DNA of 64,000 nucleotides from Candidatus Melainabacteria bacterium (GCA_003963305.1 RXJR01000031.1:186001-250000); one strand, 5' to 3'. Positions 26,900 through 36,622 are shown, counted from the first letter of the stretch. Program-made: numbers and translations. The notes: generated by a model from the letters alone, not told the origin.

Positions 26900-27694
26900 A
26901 TGCAACGTGGAAGTTTAGTTTGTGTCGCGGTTTTATCTGTGTTAATGGGATGGGATTCGCCCGCGAGAGCCGTTGAATTGATGCACGCACCATTGACACA
27001 GACAAGAGTAGGCACCTTGAAAGAAGAAACAAAAACCGCCGACTTGAATTCCACGGCAAGTGAAAAAACGAGCGAAGAAGCACAAAATGACGCTGCCGAA
27101 AAGAAAGATGCAAATCCGCCCGAAGAAACCATCGTCTTATCCACAATCATCGAGACTGACCATCCCCAGAAAGGACCAATGATTGTAGTAGTTGAAAAGG
27201 AACGGCACATCACACACGTGTTGCAAAATCACGACGGAAAACTAAAAGAGATTTTCAGCGCTGCCAACACCACCGGAAAGAAGACAACCCCGACCCCGAA
27301 CGGCCGGATGGCGGTGGCGAACAAGCGCTGGGACCCGGAATGGACACCACCTGCGAGCATTGACCCCAAGCAAAGAAAAGTGCAAAGCTGGAGCAAAACA
27401 CACAGCAATCCGCTTGGAGTTGCATGGTTAGGTTTGAACACAGGTTTCGTAGGAATGCACGGCACAAACGCACAGTCTATGATTGGAAGAAATGCCAGCC
27501 ATGGTTGCATCAGACATAAGAACGAAGACATCAAAAAACTGTATAGCCTGGTGCCAGTCGGAACACCTGTATATATCGTAGAAAAATATGCAGGGACCAA
27601 AATTGCCGGCGAAGATGTCGCTTACCTCAGAAAATCCAGCGAACCGCAAATGGTGGCACAAGTACACCACGCAGGTTCAAATATTCCCAACTGA
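26900..27694 (+). CDS. L,D-transpeptidase (YkuD domain)
   Basis: A 264-residue secreted enzyme. Residues 1-24 form a signal peptide, about 40-80 a Glu/Lys/Ala-rich linker, and about 92-245 the YkuD catalytic domain. The diagnostic motif is HGTN (His187) followed by SHGCIR (Ser200, His201, Cys203, Arg205). Cys203 is the nucleophile that forms 3-3 peptidoglycan cross-links or attaches proteins to the stem peptide. Start ATG 26900 has the near-perfect AAGGAGG. It stands as a single gene. The presence of periplasmic cell-wall enzymes supports a diderm with murein. Confidence 0.92.
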   Translation: MQRGSLVCVAVLSVLMGWDSPARAVELMHAPLTQTRVGTLKEETKTADLNSTASEKTSEEAQNDAAEKKDANPPEETIVLSTIIETDHPQKGPMIVVVEKERHITHVLQNHDGKLKEIFSAANTTGKKTTPTPNGRMAVANKRWDPEWTPPASIDPKQRKVQSWSKTHSNPLGVAWLGLNTGFVGMHGTNAQSMIGRNASHGCIRHKNEDIKKLYSLVPVGTPVYIVEKYAGTKIAGEDVAYLRKSSEPQMVAQVHHAGSNIPN

Positions 27695-27696
27695 TC

Positions 27697-27780
27697 AGCT
27701 GTTTGACGAACCATGCGTGACGCGCACATTAGCTGCCAGACGAACGTTTCGCATTGCGCTTCATGTTAGCTGTTTGACGA
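27697..27780. repeat. 13-base direct repeat after the transpeptidase gene
   Basis: AGCTGTTTGACGA occurs at 27697-27709 and 27768-27780, 71 bases apart. The first copy starts 3 bases after the transpeptidase stop; the second covers the truncated end of the recombinase fragment. It may mark a deletion or an old insertion boundary. Confidence 0.55.
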
Positions 27781-28263
27781 TTCTTTCGCATGACGTAGCA
27801 TGTGAGAATGCACGGGAAAACCTATCTTTGCAGATTCACCAGCCTTTTTGACCACCAACTCGAATGAATCGACAAATAACGAACCGCGCGGACCGACGAA
27901 AACGAAACTGGATTTTTTCAAACCCTCATTGATTCGCTTCAACTCGACAAGGGCATCAATTTCAGCATCGTCTAATGCAATTTCCAGGTTCGGAGACTCA
28001 GAGTCGCGCTTAAGCCGCTTCACAGTTATGCGCTTATTCTCGAAGTCAACCTGGTCCCACTGCAAATCCAGAACCTCTGTAGCTCGCAGCGAGTGATTGT
28101 AAGCGAATGCAATCATAGTTGCGTTCCGCAAACCAAATGCCTCATGACGCCTTGCAGCCGCAATGAGACGTTCGGCCTCCTCGGGCGTCAGGAACTCTCG
28201 CTCCCTGGCTGTAGAATCCTTCAAACGTTTGGGTGGTTTAGAACGGTTTGGCAGTTTCTTCAT
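27766..28263 (-). pseudogene. Tyrosine recombinase, C-terminally truncated (FimB-like)
   Basis: 165 residues match the catalytic domain of a small phage-integrase-type recombinase. It has the start EFLTPEEAERLI, the first catalytic Arg in HSLRATEVLDLQWD, the beta-hairpin Lys region (ITVKRLKRDSES) and the second box HSHMLRHA. In intact enzymes the HxxR box is followed by about 40 more residues with a His/Trp and the Tyr nucleophile. Here the frame ends eight residues after LRHA in KESSNS, so the nucleophile is missing and the protein cannot recombine DNA. A 13-base direct repeat covers the breakpoint. It is a relic of a mobile element next to the hydrolase pair. Confidence 0.85.
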
Positions 28264-28310
28264 GATGAGTGCAGTGAGCTCGAATCAGTCCATCCCGAAA
28301 ACAGCTAAAT

Positions 28311-28739
28311 CTAGAGAATTTTCGATAACGCGGCCATGATCACGAGCAAGACAATCAAAGCAAAAACGTTTTTGGGTTCAGAAATAAGCGAACCAATAAT
28401 ACCAGGCTTTTCATCATAGACAGCCTGCAACTTCTTCTCCCTTTCAGCCAGTTGGCTTTTCAAAGCATCCTTCACCTTGCGGTGTTCAGCGAGCCTGTGT
28501 TCCAAAGCAGCAATTTCCGGATTGGTCTCACTCTCTCCAAAATGCTTGCGTTTGAGATTTTTCAACTGTTGCTCGAGTTGCTTATCAATGTTGATCGCGC
28601 TACCCACATCGTGGCGCAATTTGATCAAATTGCTCTGTTCCTCTTTATAAATCCTCTCGAGGTTCTTCTTCTTCGCATCGATTGGCGAAGCATCCACATT
28701 TTCGAAAACCCTGTCGAACTTGTCAGACTCATTACTCAC
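28311..28739 (-). CDS. Tail-anchored coiled-coil membrane protein
   Basis: A 142-residue protein that I start at GTG 28739, which overlaps the stop of the upstream gene as GTGAGTAA. Residues about 15-115 are charged and helical with heptad-like spacing (a long coiled coil). The last 20 residues (FALIVLLVIMAALSKIL) are a single membrane span with almost nothing after it, so it is tail-anchored with its coil in the cytoplasm. No domain name is recognised. The 8-base overlap means translational coupling to the alpha/beta hydrolase, so the two probably act together, for example with the coil tethering the hydrolase to the membrane (inference). Confidence 0.75.
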   Translation of the reverse strand: MSNESDKFDRVFENVDASPIDAKKKNLERIYKEEQSNLIKLRHDVGSAINIDKQLEQQLKNLKRKHFGESETNPEIAALEHRLAEHRKVKDALKSQLAEREKKLQAVYDEKPGIIGSLISEPKNVFALIVLLVIMAALSKIL

Positions 28740-30156
28740 GAGACACCGCCCTGGCAAGATGCTCGTAGAGAGATACAAATTTGAAGCAATCAGCGTGTGT
28801 AGTCATTCCTAAGCGTCCGCTGGCGAATTCGAGATCTTCTATGTCCTCGAACATAGGTTGAGCCGTAAAAGCGAAAATATCGTTCATATCATACACATTA
28901 ATCCAGCGCTTCACATTCGGTGGCTTCTTAATTGGTCGGGTTCGCGAATCGATACCAGGAAACATGTGCAAATCGGCAAAGAGCGGAAATTGCGTCGCCA
29001 CTGTGATGAGCAGATCAATTTGCTGATCAGGTCTGAAGTAAGAGGCAACATCGCAGACTATATTTCCGCCCATGCTATGAGCGACCACGATCAAGTCCGG
29101 GTCTTCGGCTGTTTTCATACTCAAGCCCAACTCGAACGCATCAGAAATTTTTCGAACAATCGCACCAGGCGCATCGGGAGTGCCACGTTGCCCAAAGTAT
29201 AAAAACGAATCGCCAAGGAAGAGGAACAATCGGTCGTGAAAGAGTTTGCGGACCGGTGAGGTCAACGCGGCGGCAGCCATATGAGTTGCAGTTTTTCGTC
29301 TGGTCTCGCGCACCTGCTTCATGCTGTTACCGGCGGTAATTTTGAGCTGATTCATCCGAGCTTGCAACTGCTTTGTGCGCAGCTGCAATCTATCCCGGGT
29401 CAACTGGCTGGCTTTATCATAACGAGTCTGCAGCCAGGTACCGGCAAGTTTCATTTGTTCGAGACTGAGCTGACGTCTCTTCTGGTCAGCACTGGAGTCT
29501 CTTTTCAGTTCATCTTCAATCTTCAAAAGTAACTGTGCATCATCGACGACACCCTCAAGCCATGCGACCTGTTCATCGAGAGACTTAAAACGACGGCTCA
29601 GATCAAGCGCGCTGAGAGCCAGCTCCGAGAGGGCGCGCGCCTGCTCAAGCGACGCGTCCAGCGATTGCTCCGAAGCAGCAGCGATGACGATATCAAATAC
29701 TTTCGCGATGGAATCAGTGCGCGCAAGATTGACCAGGGAACGTCCATGTGACTCTTCACCATCCCAGGACTCCCCGGCTGCATCAAAAGGTCCATCTACC
29801 CCAACACCGAAGCCAACTTCGGATCCGGACTCTGAACTTGCATCGGAACCTGATTCGGAAGTTGCATCTGCTCGAACAGCTGAGGCTGCGCCGGAACGTC
29901 CACTCAGTCCGGCATTCAGACGCGTGCGGTCGCGGCCCAAGCCGGTCTCGAATTTACTCTGCGGCAAATATGGATTTCCACTTGTCGTATTTGTGGCAAG
30001 GTCGCCCCAGTACGGGCTTATCACACGATCCGCACTGAACTGGCGTCCCAGGAGCTTATAAAATATGTTGACGAAATACTGGTTGCGTTGCTGCATCTCT
30101 TTTTCGTATTTCGTTCCGAGGCGCACGTTTACGCCATGTACAAAAACAAGCGGCAT
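28732..30156 (-). CDS. Large alpha/beta hydrolase (lipase/esterase-like) with coiled-coil insert
   Basis: A 474-residue protein starting at ATG 30156 (MPLVFVHGVN), with AAAGG upstream. The fold opens with LVFVHGVN (oxyanion strand), then a low-complexity Ser/Glu/Gly stretch (about 90-125) and a long helical segment (about 135-290) are inserted. The nucleophile elbow AHSMGGN (Ser361) follows, with DLLITVATQFPL after it. Candidate acid and base lie in INVYDMNDIFAF and the late THADCF. The large helical insert and the absence of a signal peptide separate it from secreted lipases; it looks like the cytoplasmic hydrolases that accompany effector or defence modules. It overlaps the tail-anchored protein gene by 8 bases. 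The substrate, lipid or otherwise, is unknown. Confidence 0.8.
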   Translation of the reverse strand: MPLVFVHGVNVRLGTKYEKEMQQRNQYFVNIFYKLLGRQFSADRVISPYWGDLATNTTSGNPYLPQSKFETGLGRDRTRLNAGLSGRSGAASAVRADATSESGSDASSESGSEVGFGVGVDGPFDAAGESWDGEESHGRSLVNLARTDSIAKVFDIVIAAASEQSLDASLEQARALSELALSALDLSRRFKSLDEQVAWLEGVVDDAQLLLKIEDELKRDSSADQKRRQLSLEQMKLAGTWLQTRYDKASQLTRDRLQLRTKQLQARMNQLKITAGNSMKQVRETRRKTATHMAAAALTSPVRKLFHDRLFLFLGDSFLYFGQRGTPDAPGAIVRKISDAFELGLSMKTAEDPDLIVVAHSMGGNIVCDVASYFRPDQQIDLLITVATQFPLFADLHMFPGIDSRTRPIKKPPNVKRWINVYDMNDIFAFTAQPMFEDIEDLEFASGRLGMTTHADCFKFVSLYEHLARAVSRE

Positions 30157-30385
30157 TTGAACCATCCTTTTGTCGCCAAATATCTGATACCCAGTTACCG
30201 ATAAAGCAAACAGCCGGCGGATTACCTATCGTTCCCCGAAAGCCTTACAGAGGCATCCATTCAGACAAGCTCGACAATAGGATAGCGCCTTTTTGAAAGG
30301 CATTTGACAGGTTGGCAGGTTAAACTGCAAATAGAGTCAGCCTTAGCAGTTTTAAGGCTTAAACGCGCGCCTTTCAGGAGACGCT

Positions 30386-30736
30386 ATGAAAAAACACATA
30401 GTCGAAAGCCTGTTTGTTTTCCTGATAGTCGCTATCGCGCAACTGTTGCCTCTTTTGCCTCCGGCTCAGCTCTCGCACGCAATTCTTTCAGATTCCAAAA
30501 TTGAAAGAACCGACCGGTTGTTCTCTGCCTGCCTGGAGGCGGACGCAGAATTCTGCCTGATCAAATCTAACAAGTCTCGCCCTGACAATAACACTTATCC
30601 GCATAATGACGTCAGCCTGGGACCGGCGCAAGCGGGCAGCCGACAATCGATTTGCGCTGCGTCCAATCGAAAAATCTCAATTTCTGTAAACAACCGGGGC
30701 TCGCTCTGGCTCTTATTCTGCTCTTTATTGATCTAA
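30386..30736 (+). CDS. Small secreted protein of unknown function
   Basis: A 116-residue frame with a textbook ribosome site (CAGGAG, 7 bases) before ATG 30386 and a clear N-terminal signal or anchor (MKKHIVESLFVFLIVAIAQL). The rest is polar with a few Cys (SACLEADAEFCLI) and a hydrophobic end (LWLLFCSLLI). It ends 38 bases before the antiporter gene. No family recognised. The good start makes it likely to be translated; a short tail of the frame could be fortuitous. Confidence 0.55.
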   Translation: MKKHIVESLFVFLIVAIAQLLPLLPPAQLSHAILSDSKIERTDRLFSACLEADAEFCLIKSNKSRPDNNTYPHNDVSLGPAQAGSRQSICAASNRKISISVNNRGSLWLLFCSLLI

Positions 30737-30774
30737 AGCTGTCTTCGACGTGACACGTTAATTGAGGACAGACC

Positions 30775-32580
30775 ATGGAAGAATTTACGTTGATTGCCGA
30801 TCTGGCAATCATATGGAGCGCCGCATTAATAGCCGGATACATCTGTATCAAGGCAAAACAACCTGCTATGGCAGGCTACATGCTAGTAGGCATCGCTATT
30901 GGACCGCACGGGCTCAAGTTGATCAATCAGATGGACCAGATCAAAGTGATCAGCGAATTCGGCGTAGCCATGCTGCTATTCGCCCTGGGAGTCGATTTAT
31001 CTTTGCGGCAGATAGTTTCATCAGCGAAGAAAATTCTCCTTGCCGGGAGCACGCAGATGCTGCTCACAATCGCCGCATCGTGGTGGCTCGCTTCAACGAT
31101 TGGTCTGGCACCGAACATAGCGGCGGGATTCTTGTTCGGCTGCGTCTGCGCCATCTCGAGTAGCGTAATCATTTCAAAAGTGCTGAGCGAACGTGGTGAG
31201 ACTGACTCTATTCATGGACAAATCTTGATTCCATTGGCGCTAGTACAGGATCTCAGTCTAGTTCTGATCATTCCATTCCTGCCGGTTCTGCAAGAGACAG
31301 CGAACGCGAACTACACAGACTTTCTCATATCCGCGGGGAAGGCAGCGCTGTTCTTACTTGCCATCATTGCGGGGGCAACAAAGGTAGTTCCTCATATCAT
31401 CTCGTTTTCAGCGAAATCGAACAATCGTGAACTGTTTCTGCTGACTCTAATGGTGCTGTGCCTGTCAGTGGCGCTGGTGAGCCAACAAATCGGTCTATCC
31501 ATCGCGCTGGGCGCCTTCCTTGCTGGAATCATGATCAGCGAGTCGCCATATATTCATCAGGCGTTGACCGATCTGATGCCTCTGCGCGATCTTTTCGCAA
31601 CCGTCTTTTTCGTTTCAATTGGTATGTTGCTCGACCCTCGTTTCATTTTCAGTCATACGCTAGAAGTGCTTACGTTCGTACTTCTATTGATTATCGGAAA
31701 AATCCTGATTGGGACATTGAGCGCGTTCTTCGCCACCAGGAACCTGCGTAGCGCCATCCTGGTAGGTGTCGGTCTGGCACAGATCGGAGAGTTCTCGTTT
31801 GTTCTGCTGTCGCTTGGCTATGATTCGAAGCTGATATCCGCCGCCATGTACAATCTTTTCTTCGCTGGTGCCGTCGTCACTTTGATAGCTTCGCCCGCAC
31901 TGATGACTTTGATGCCTAAACTATTGAAAAAGTTCTCGGCACTGTCGCATCAACGTCGAACTGCCGGATTGTCACCAACTGGTACTAATACTGGTGGCAG
32001 TAACGGCAGCGAAAATGATGTCGGCAATCAATCAGAAAGTGATGAAGATGAAGAAAATGTCGATGCGCTCAACGACCACGTCATTGTCTGCGGCTTCGGG
32101 CGAATCGGAAAGAACGTCGGTCATGTTCTGGAAGCACACCACATTCCGTTCATAGTCATAGAGTTGAACGCCGGTATCATGGATGATTTAGCCATGAGAG
32201 CAATCAAACATATCTATGGAGATGCCGTCAGTCCGCTGGTGCTGGACAAAGCGCACGTGGAAAAAGCGGCATGTCTCGTAGTGACAACTCCTGATCCTAT
32301 TTCCACACTTGCCATTATCAACTACGCCAAACGTTGCAATGAGAACATCAAGATAGTGGCTCGGGCACATCGCACTGAAGACATCAATGCCTTCAGGGCG
32401 GCAGGTGCTAGCGCTGTAGTTCAACCAGAGTTCGAAGCCAGCATTGAACTAACCAGACTGGCATTGCAAAGTTTGACACGCCCACTGCCCGAGATTCAGG
32501 TAGCCCTCGACCGCATCAAGAAACAGCGTTACAAGCTGTTCTGGGCGCAGCCGGAAGAGGAGATGCGCCCAGCCAGTTGA
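30775..32580 (+). CDS. Kef-type cation:proton antiporter (CPA2) with RCK domain
   Basis: A 601-residue CPA2 antiporter or K+ efflux system. The N-terminal 370 residues hold about 12 membrane helices, beginning with ADLAIIWSAALIAGYICIKA; GYMLVGIAIGPHG and the MLLFALGVDLSLR segment are family hallmarks. A linker rich in Ser, Asn and Glu (about 395-428) leads to a Rossmann-type TrkA-N domain with VIVCGFGRIGKNVG, which binds NAD(H) or similar regulators. It has no C-terminal TrkA-C. The best guess is K+/H+ exchange controlled by nucleotide or redox state, as in KefB/KefC and YbaL; sequence alone does not fix the ion. Confidence 0.92.
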   Translation: MEEFTLIADLAIIWSAALIAGYICIKAKQPAMAGYMLVGIAIGPHGLKLINQMDQIKVISEFGVAMLLFALGVDLSLRQIVSSAKKILLAGSTQMLLTIAASWWLASTIGLAPNIAAGFLFGCVCAISSSVIISKVLSERGETDSIHGQILIPLALVQDLSLVLIIPFLPVLQETANANYTDFLISAGKAALFLLAIIAGATKVVPHIISFSAKSNNRELFLLTLMVLCLSVALVSQQIGLSIALGAFLAGIMISESPYIHQALTDLMPLRDLFATVFFVSIGMLLDPRFIFSHTLEVLTFVLLLIIGKILIGTLSAFFATRNLRSAILVGVGLAQIGEFSFVLLSLGYDSKLISAAMYNLFFAGAVVTLIASPALMTLMPKLLKKFSALSHQRRTAGLSPTGTNTGGSNGSENDVGNQSESDEDEENVDALNDHVIVCGFGRIGKNVGHVLEAHHIPFIVIELNAGIMDDLAMRAIKHIYGDAVSPLVLDKAHVEKAACLVVTTPDPISTLAIINYAKRCNENIKIVARAHRTEDINAFRAAGASAVVQPEFEASIELTRLALQSLTRPLPEIQVALDRIKKQRYKLFWAQPEEEMRPAS

Positions 32581-32702
32581 GCGCTTAAGTCTAAGTAACA
32601 AAGAGCAGCAACGCGTCAGACAAAGACCATTGCCGGTGCCCTTGCGTGTTAAACTGACAAATCGGTTCCGCCACACAAACAGGCGATTCGCAAGGACAAC
32701 CG

Positions 32703-34379
32703 ATGAACTCGGACACAATTGGACAAACAAAACTAGCGCCGGCTGAATACACCGCCACTATCGAGAAGCAGGTAGAGCGGCGCCGCACCTTCGCCATCAT
32801 CTCTCACCCTGACGCAGGTAAGACGACGCTCACAGAGAAGTTGCTGCTTTTCGGAGGAGCCATCGACGAAGCGGGCGCCGTCAAATCTCGCCGTGCCGAG
32901 CGCAGTGCCACTTCTGACTGGATGGAACTGGAAAAGCAGCGCGGCATCTCCATTACATCGACCGTGCTGCAGTTCGAATTCATCGGACATTGTTTGAATC
33001 TTCTCGACACTCCAGGTCACCAGGACTTCAGTGAAGACACCTATCGCACCCTGGCAGCGGCCGACAACGCCGTCATGCTCATCGACGCAGCCAAGGGTCT
33101 TGAACCGCAGACGCGCAAGCTCTTCGAAGTGTGCCGCTTGCGAAAGATTCCGCTGTTCACTTTCATCAACAAACTGGACCGCCCCAGCCGCGAACCGCTG
33201 GAGCTGATCGATGAAATCGAGAAGGAATTTAACTTATCGACGTATCCGGTCAATTGGCCTATTGGTACAGGCGATGAATTCAAAGGAGTGGTCGATCGCG
33301 CCTCCCAGATCGTGCACTTGTTCGAACGTTCAGTTGGCGGACGCACCAGAGCAGACGTCGCGACTTACAAATTAGATGATCCAAAAGTTAAGGAACTGGT
33401 TCCTGCGCGTCTTTACGACCAACTCATGGAAGAGTTAGAGATCCTGGAAGCCGCCTCGCATCCACTCGACCTGGAGAAAATTCACAACGGACAGTTGACG
33501 CCAGTCTTCTTCGGCAGCGCCATGAACAATTTCGGCGTCGAGCTTTTTCTACGCTCTTTCATCGAACTCTCGCTTAAGCCCGGCTCATTCACAGCCGCTG
33601 AAGGCGAGATTGCGCCAACTTTTCCTGACTTCACGGGTTTCGTTTTCAAGCTTCAGGCAAATATGGATCCGCGTCACAGAGACAGAATTGCATTTGTTCG
33701 CGTCTGTTCCGGCATGTTCGTAAAAGACATGGATGTAACCAATAGTCGCAGCGGAAAGACGATTCAACTGAGCCAGCCGAAAAAATTGTTTGCCAAAGAG
33801 CGTCAATCGATCGAAGAAGCCTTCCCAGGCGACATAGTCGGCTTCAGCAATCCAGGAGCTTTTGCTATAGGCGACACCATTACCAGTGGCAAGAAAATCA
33901 ATTACCCGGGCATTCCGACATTCGCACCAGAACTTTTTGCCTTCCTGGAAAATAAAGAACCAAGCCGCTACAAACAATTCCATAAGGGCATCACCGCCCT
34001 GCAAGATGAAGGCGCTATCCAGATTCTCTGGATGACGGAACGCGACACCCGTATACCATTGCTTGCGGCAGTGGGACCACTGCAATTCGAAGTAGTTCAA
34101 TTTCGCTTGCAGTCAGAGTACGGCGTTGCCACCATACTTAGAGTCGTTGATATGCACTGTGCCCTGTGGCCAGTCGGTGCGTGGGAGACCATGAAGACCG
34201 CAACCAGCCGGTCTGGCTATACTGTCGCAACCGATAAATTTGAAGATCCGGTGCTCCTCTTCAAAACGAAGTGGGACCTGAACAAATTCAAGGAAGTAAA
34301 TCCGGATATCGAACTAAGTAGAGTCGATCCCAGAACGGTGCAGGCATCAATGGATAATCCAGCAAGCATGGGTAGATAA
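32703..34379 (+). CDS. prfC: Peptide chain release factor 3
   Basis: A 558-residue translational GTPase that recycles RF1/RF2 after peptide release. G1 is SHPDAGKTT. The RF3-specific block [15 protein letters not shown] and the switch region [11 protein letters not shown] follow, then G3 [16 protein letters not shown] and G4 NKLD. The C-terminal half contains [11 protein letters not shown] and QFEVVQFRL, standard for RF3. It is about 30 residues longer than the E. coli protein, mostly at the ends. CAAGGA lies upstream of ATG 32703. The lipoprotein gene begins 3 bases after its stop. Confidence 0.97.
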   Translation: MNSDTIGQTKLAPAEYTATIEKQVERRRTFAIISHPDAGKTTLTEKLLLFGGAIDEAGAVKSRRAERSATSDWMELEKQRGISITSTVLQFEFIGHCLNLLDTPGHQDFSEDTYRTLAAADNAVMLIDAAKGLEPQTRKLFEVCRLRKIPLFTFINKLDRPSREPLELIDEIEKEFNLSTYPVNWPIGTGDEFKGVVDRASQIVHLFERSVGGRTRADVATYKLDDPKVKELVPARLYDQLMEELEILEAASHPLDLEKIHNGQLTPVFFGSAMNNFGVELFLRSFIELSLKPGSFTAAEGEIAPTFPDFTGFVFKLQANMDPRHRDRIAFVRVCSGMFVKDMDVTNSRSGKTIQLSQPKKLFAKERQSIEEAFPGDIVGFSNPGAFAIGDTITSGKKINYPGIPTFAPELFAFLENKEPSRYKQFHKGITALQDEGAIQILWMTERDTRIPLLAAVGPLQFEVVQFRLQSEYGVATILRVVDMHCALWPVGAWETMKTATSRSGYTVATDKFEDPVLLFKTKWDLNKFKEVNPDIELSRVDPRTVQASMDNPASMGR

Positions 34380-34382
34380 AAT

Positions 34383-34775
34383 ATGACTACGAACAATCGC
34401 TCAATCAATTTCGCTGTGATCGCGTGTGTCTCGCTCGCACTGAGCGGATGCGGCGAGTCAACAACAACCACGACGGTCGATAATCCTGACGGCTCGAAGA
34501 CCACGACCGTCGTCGAGAAGAAGCTTTTTCAACAGAAAACAACTGTCACGACCACTCCGCCACCTGAAGACAATGACAAGATCAACATTCAGCTTGGTGA
34601 AGACCAGGATGGCGTAAGAAAAGTGAAAGTGCGCGCTCCAGGTGTGAAGATCGACGGCAATGACAAAGATGACAATGTCAACGTAAGTCTACCGTTCGTC
34701 AAGGTCAAAAAGGATGGTGGCAAAGTGCATGTGCAGGCACCATTTGTTGACATTGACGCCAACGCGCATAATTAG
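34383..34775 (+). CDS. Small lipoprotein of unknown function
   Basis: A 130-residue protein with a type-II signal: lipobox LSGC near residue 23, so it should be lipid-anchored after cleavage before the Cys. The mature part is Thr/Asp/Lys-rich with two beta-like segments (VRKVKVRAPGVKIDG; GKVHVQAPFVDIDA) whose similar wording suggests an internal duplication. It starts 3 bases after prfC and is probably co-transcribed. No known domain. Confidence 0.8.
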   Translation: MTTNNRSINFAVIACVSLALSGCGESTTTTTVDNPDGSKTTTVVEKKLFQQKTTVTTTPPPEDNDKINIQLGEDQDGVRKVKVRAPGVKIDGNDKDDNVNVSLPFVKVKKDGGKVHVQAPFVDIDANAHN

Positions 34776-34807
34776 AACAGCAAGTCTAGTAATCTGCGAA
34801 AGAAAAT

Positions 34808-34841
34808 GGGACCGTGCTGATTGCACAGTCCCACTAACACC
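34808..34841 (-). terminator. Hairpin, intrinsic terminator for the VOC gene
   Basis: GGGAC-C-GTGC (34808-34817) pairs with GCAC-A-GTCCC (34823-34832) around a 5-base loop with one internal mismatch. On the minus strand the stem is followed by ATTTTCTTTC, so it fits termination of the leftward VOC gene ending at 34896. The plus side has no U-run. Confidence 0.6.
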
Positions 34842-34857
34842 AGCCTCTGAGATTTCC

Positions 34858-34889
34858 GAGCTCTTGAGCTTTTGAGCTTCTGAGCTTGC
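34858..34889. repeat. 8-base tandem repeat (GAGCTTTT-like), four units
   Basis: GAGC recurs at 34858, 34866, 34874 and 34882 with period 8. The array lies 6 bases downstream of the minus-strand VOC gene stop, another small 3'-end repeat in this window. Confidence 0.75.
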
Positions 34890-34895
34890 CGTCAG

Positions 34896-35390
34896 TTATG
34901 CAACTCCGGCAGTGTGTTTTTCTTTCATCTGTTTGTTGAACTCAGCCGCCCGCTTTTTCATTTCTTCTGGTGAAACGTCTTCGACGTGAGTCGCGAGATA
35001 CCATTTGTGACCGAACGGATCAACAATGCCGCCGGTTCTGTCGCCATAGAATTGATCTGCGAGCGGGCGTTCTACCGTCGCTCCAGCAGCCACTGCTCTA
35101 TTGAAATACTCGTCGACATTTTCAAAATAAAGCATAATTGTGATTGGGCTGTTACCCAGGGTCTGCGGGCTGACTGCCTTCATTTCAACACATTCGTCAG
35201 CCAACATAAGAAGTGAATCGCCGATTTTGATTTCGGCGTGATGAATCAAATCACCTTCACCCATGCGCATGAGTTCTGTAGCACCGAAAGCCTTCTTGTA
35301 GAAGTCAATTGCTTTTGCTGCACCTTTGACGATCAGATAAGGGGTTGCTGTATGGTATCCATCGGGAATTGGTTTAACCTTGCCAGACAT
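34896..35390 (-). CDS. VOC-family (glyoxalase/PhnB-like) protein
   Basis: A 164-residue protein starting at ATG 35390 (MSGKVKPIPDGYHT) with GAAGGAGAAGAA upstream, better than the in-frame start at 35423. The paired beta-alpha-beta units are visible: ATPYLIVKGAAKAIDFYKKAF, then LIHHAEIKIGDSLLMLAD, and the second half with FENVDEYFNRAVAAGA and DRTGGIVDPFGHKWYLATH. The pattern matches the PhnB/YkcA-like subgroup of the vicinal-oxygen-chelate superfamily, which binds a metal or small ligand; His in HHAEI and Glu in later strands may be ligands. The substrate is not known; it could be a resistance or detoxification protein. Confidence 0.88.
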   Translation of the reverse strand: MSGKVKPIPDGYHTATPYLIVKGAAKAIDFYKKAFGATELMRMGEGDLIHHAEIKIGDSLLMLADECVEMKAVSPQTLGNSPITIMLYFENVDEYFNRAVAAGATVERPLADQFYGDRTGGIVDPFGHKWYLATHVEDVSPEEMKKRAAEFNKQMKEKHTAGVA

Positions 35391-35494
35391 TTCTTCTCCT
35401 TCAAAGCAAAATTGGACGAGCACTAGCTCGCCAGTTATTTAGTGGCGCAATCATACTCTGCTTACAGGTGTTGTTCTTTAAATGAACAGTTGAG

Positions 35495-36622
35495 TTAACC
35501 GCGACGTTGCGGACCAAGAAAACCGCGAAACCACAGGTACATCAAGATACTGCACGAGAAGGTGAACATCAAAAAGAGGGCCAGCGGATAGCCAAAATAC
35601 CAACTCAACTCAGGCATATTGAGCGGTGATTTTTCAGTGTTGAAATTCATTCCATACAAACTGGCGACAAAACTCGGTCCTATAAACAGCGTCGTGATAA
35701 TCGTCAATACTTTCATTACTTCATTGAGTCGATTGCTGACACGTGTATAGTGCAACTCCATCAGTGCCGATGCGACCTCTCGATACATCTCGACAAAGTC
35801 GATAATCCGCACGGCATGGTCGTAGCAATCACGCAAATAGAGACGCGTAGCCTCACTAACAAGAGGATTGGTATCACGATACAAAGTGCTCAACGCTTCG
35901 CGTGTCGGCCAAACAGACTTACGAATAGCGAGAATATCGCGCCGAACTTGATAAACATCTTCGGGCGTGTTCTTTTCACTCTTCTCTAGAATTTCTTCTT
36001 CGATATTGTCCAGGCGATCGGCAAGTTTAGTCAGCAATGGGAAATAGCTATCAACAACAGCATCGATGATTGCATACATCAAATAATCCGACTTTTCTGT
36101 TCTAATTCTTCCGCGCGATTTTCTGATTTTGTCCCGCACCGGATCCAGGCAGTCAGCAGTCACCTCGCGGAAAGTGAGCACATAAGTTTTGCCCAGAAAC
36201 AAGCTGAGCTGCTCGCTTTCGGATGAATCACGATTGACTAACATACGCGTGACGACAAAAATATGCTCTTCGTACTCTTCGACTTTGGCGCGTTGATGAA
36301 CATTGATGATGTCTTCAAGCTCCAACTCATGCAGATTGAAGAGTTTGCCCAGCCGATCCATAAACGCTTGAGCATGTGGACCAAATCCGACAGGGTCTAC
36401 GTTTATCCAGGTGACAGGCCACTTAGCCAGAAATTCAATCAGCCCTGCCGGATCCCTTACCGCTTGCTCCACATATGCATGCTCGCTGTAAGCCATGACG
36501 TGCATGATGGGGGATTCGGTCGTGGCAGCCTGGTTGAGATCCATTACGCCCGGCAGATTGAACTCAGCCGTGATTCGCTGGGAGCGGCGTTTCGCTTTAA
36601 TATCGGAGGAAGAAGAACTCAT
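35495..36622 (-). CDS. corA: CorA-type magnesium/divalent cation channel
   Basis: A 375-residue CorA family member. The long N-terminal cytoplasmic funnel (about 1-310) has the pattern ALSTLYRDTNPL and VMKVLTIITTLFIGPSFVASLYGMNFN. The GMN signature at the pore mouth is intact, followed by the second helix LALFLMFTFSCSILMYLWFRG and a basic tail. It should be a pentameric Mg2+ channel gated by intracellular Mg2+. Start ATG 36622 gives MSSSSSDIKA. The gene stands alone with its own upstream region; the 3'-end has no clear terminator. Confidence 0.94.
   Translation of the reverse strand: MSSSSSDIKAKRRSQRITAEFNLPGVMDLNQAATTESPIMHVMAYSEHAYVEQAVRDPAGLIEFLAKWPVTWINVDPVGFGPHAQAFMDRLGKLFNLHELELEDIINVHQRAKVEEYEEHIFVVTRMLVNRDSSESEQLSLFLGKTYVLTFREVTADCLDPVRDKIRKSRGRIRTEKSDYLMYAIIDAVVDSYFPLLTKLADRLDNIEEEILEKSEKNTPEDVYQVRRDILAIRKSVWPTREALSTLYRDTNPLVSEATRLYLRDCYDHAVRIIDFVEMYREVASALMELHYTRVSNRLNEVMKVLTIITTLFIGPSFVASLYGMNFNTEKSPLNMPELSWYFGYPLALFLMFTFSCSILMYLWFRGFLGPQRRG

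Noticed and set aside
27697-27780. Attachment sites of a complete mobile element
   Set aside because: The 13-base copies are only 71 bases apart, and the integrase is broken; no cargo lies between them.
28732-30156. Calling the hydrolase pair a known antiphage system
   Set aside because: No motif of a named defence family is visible; only layout suggests it.
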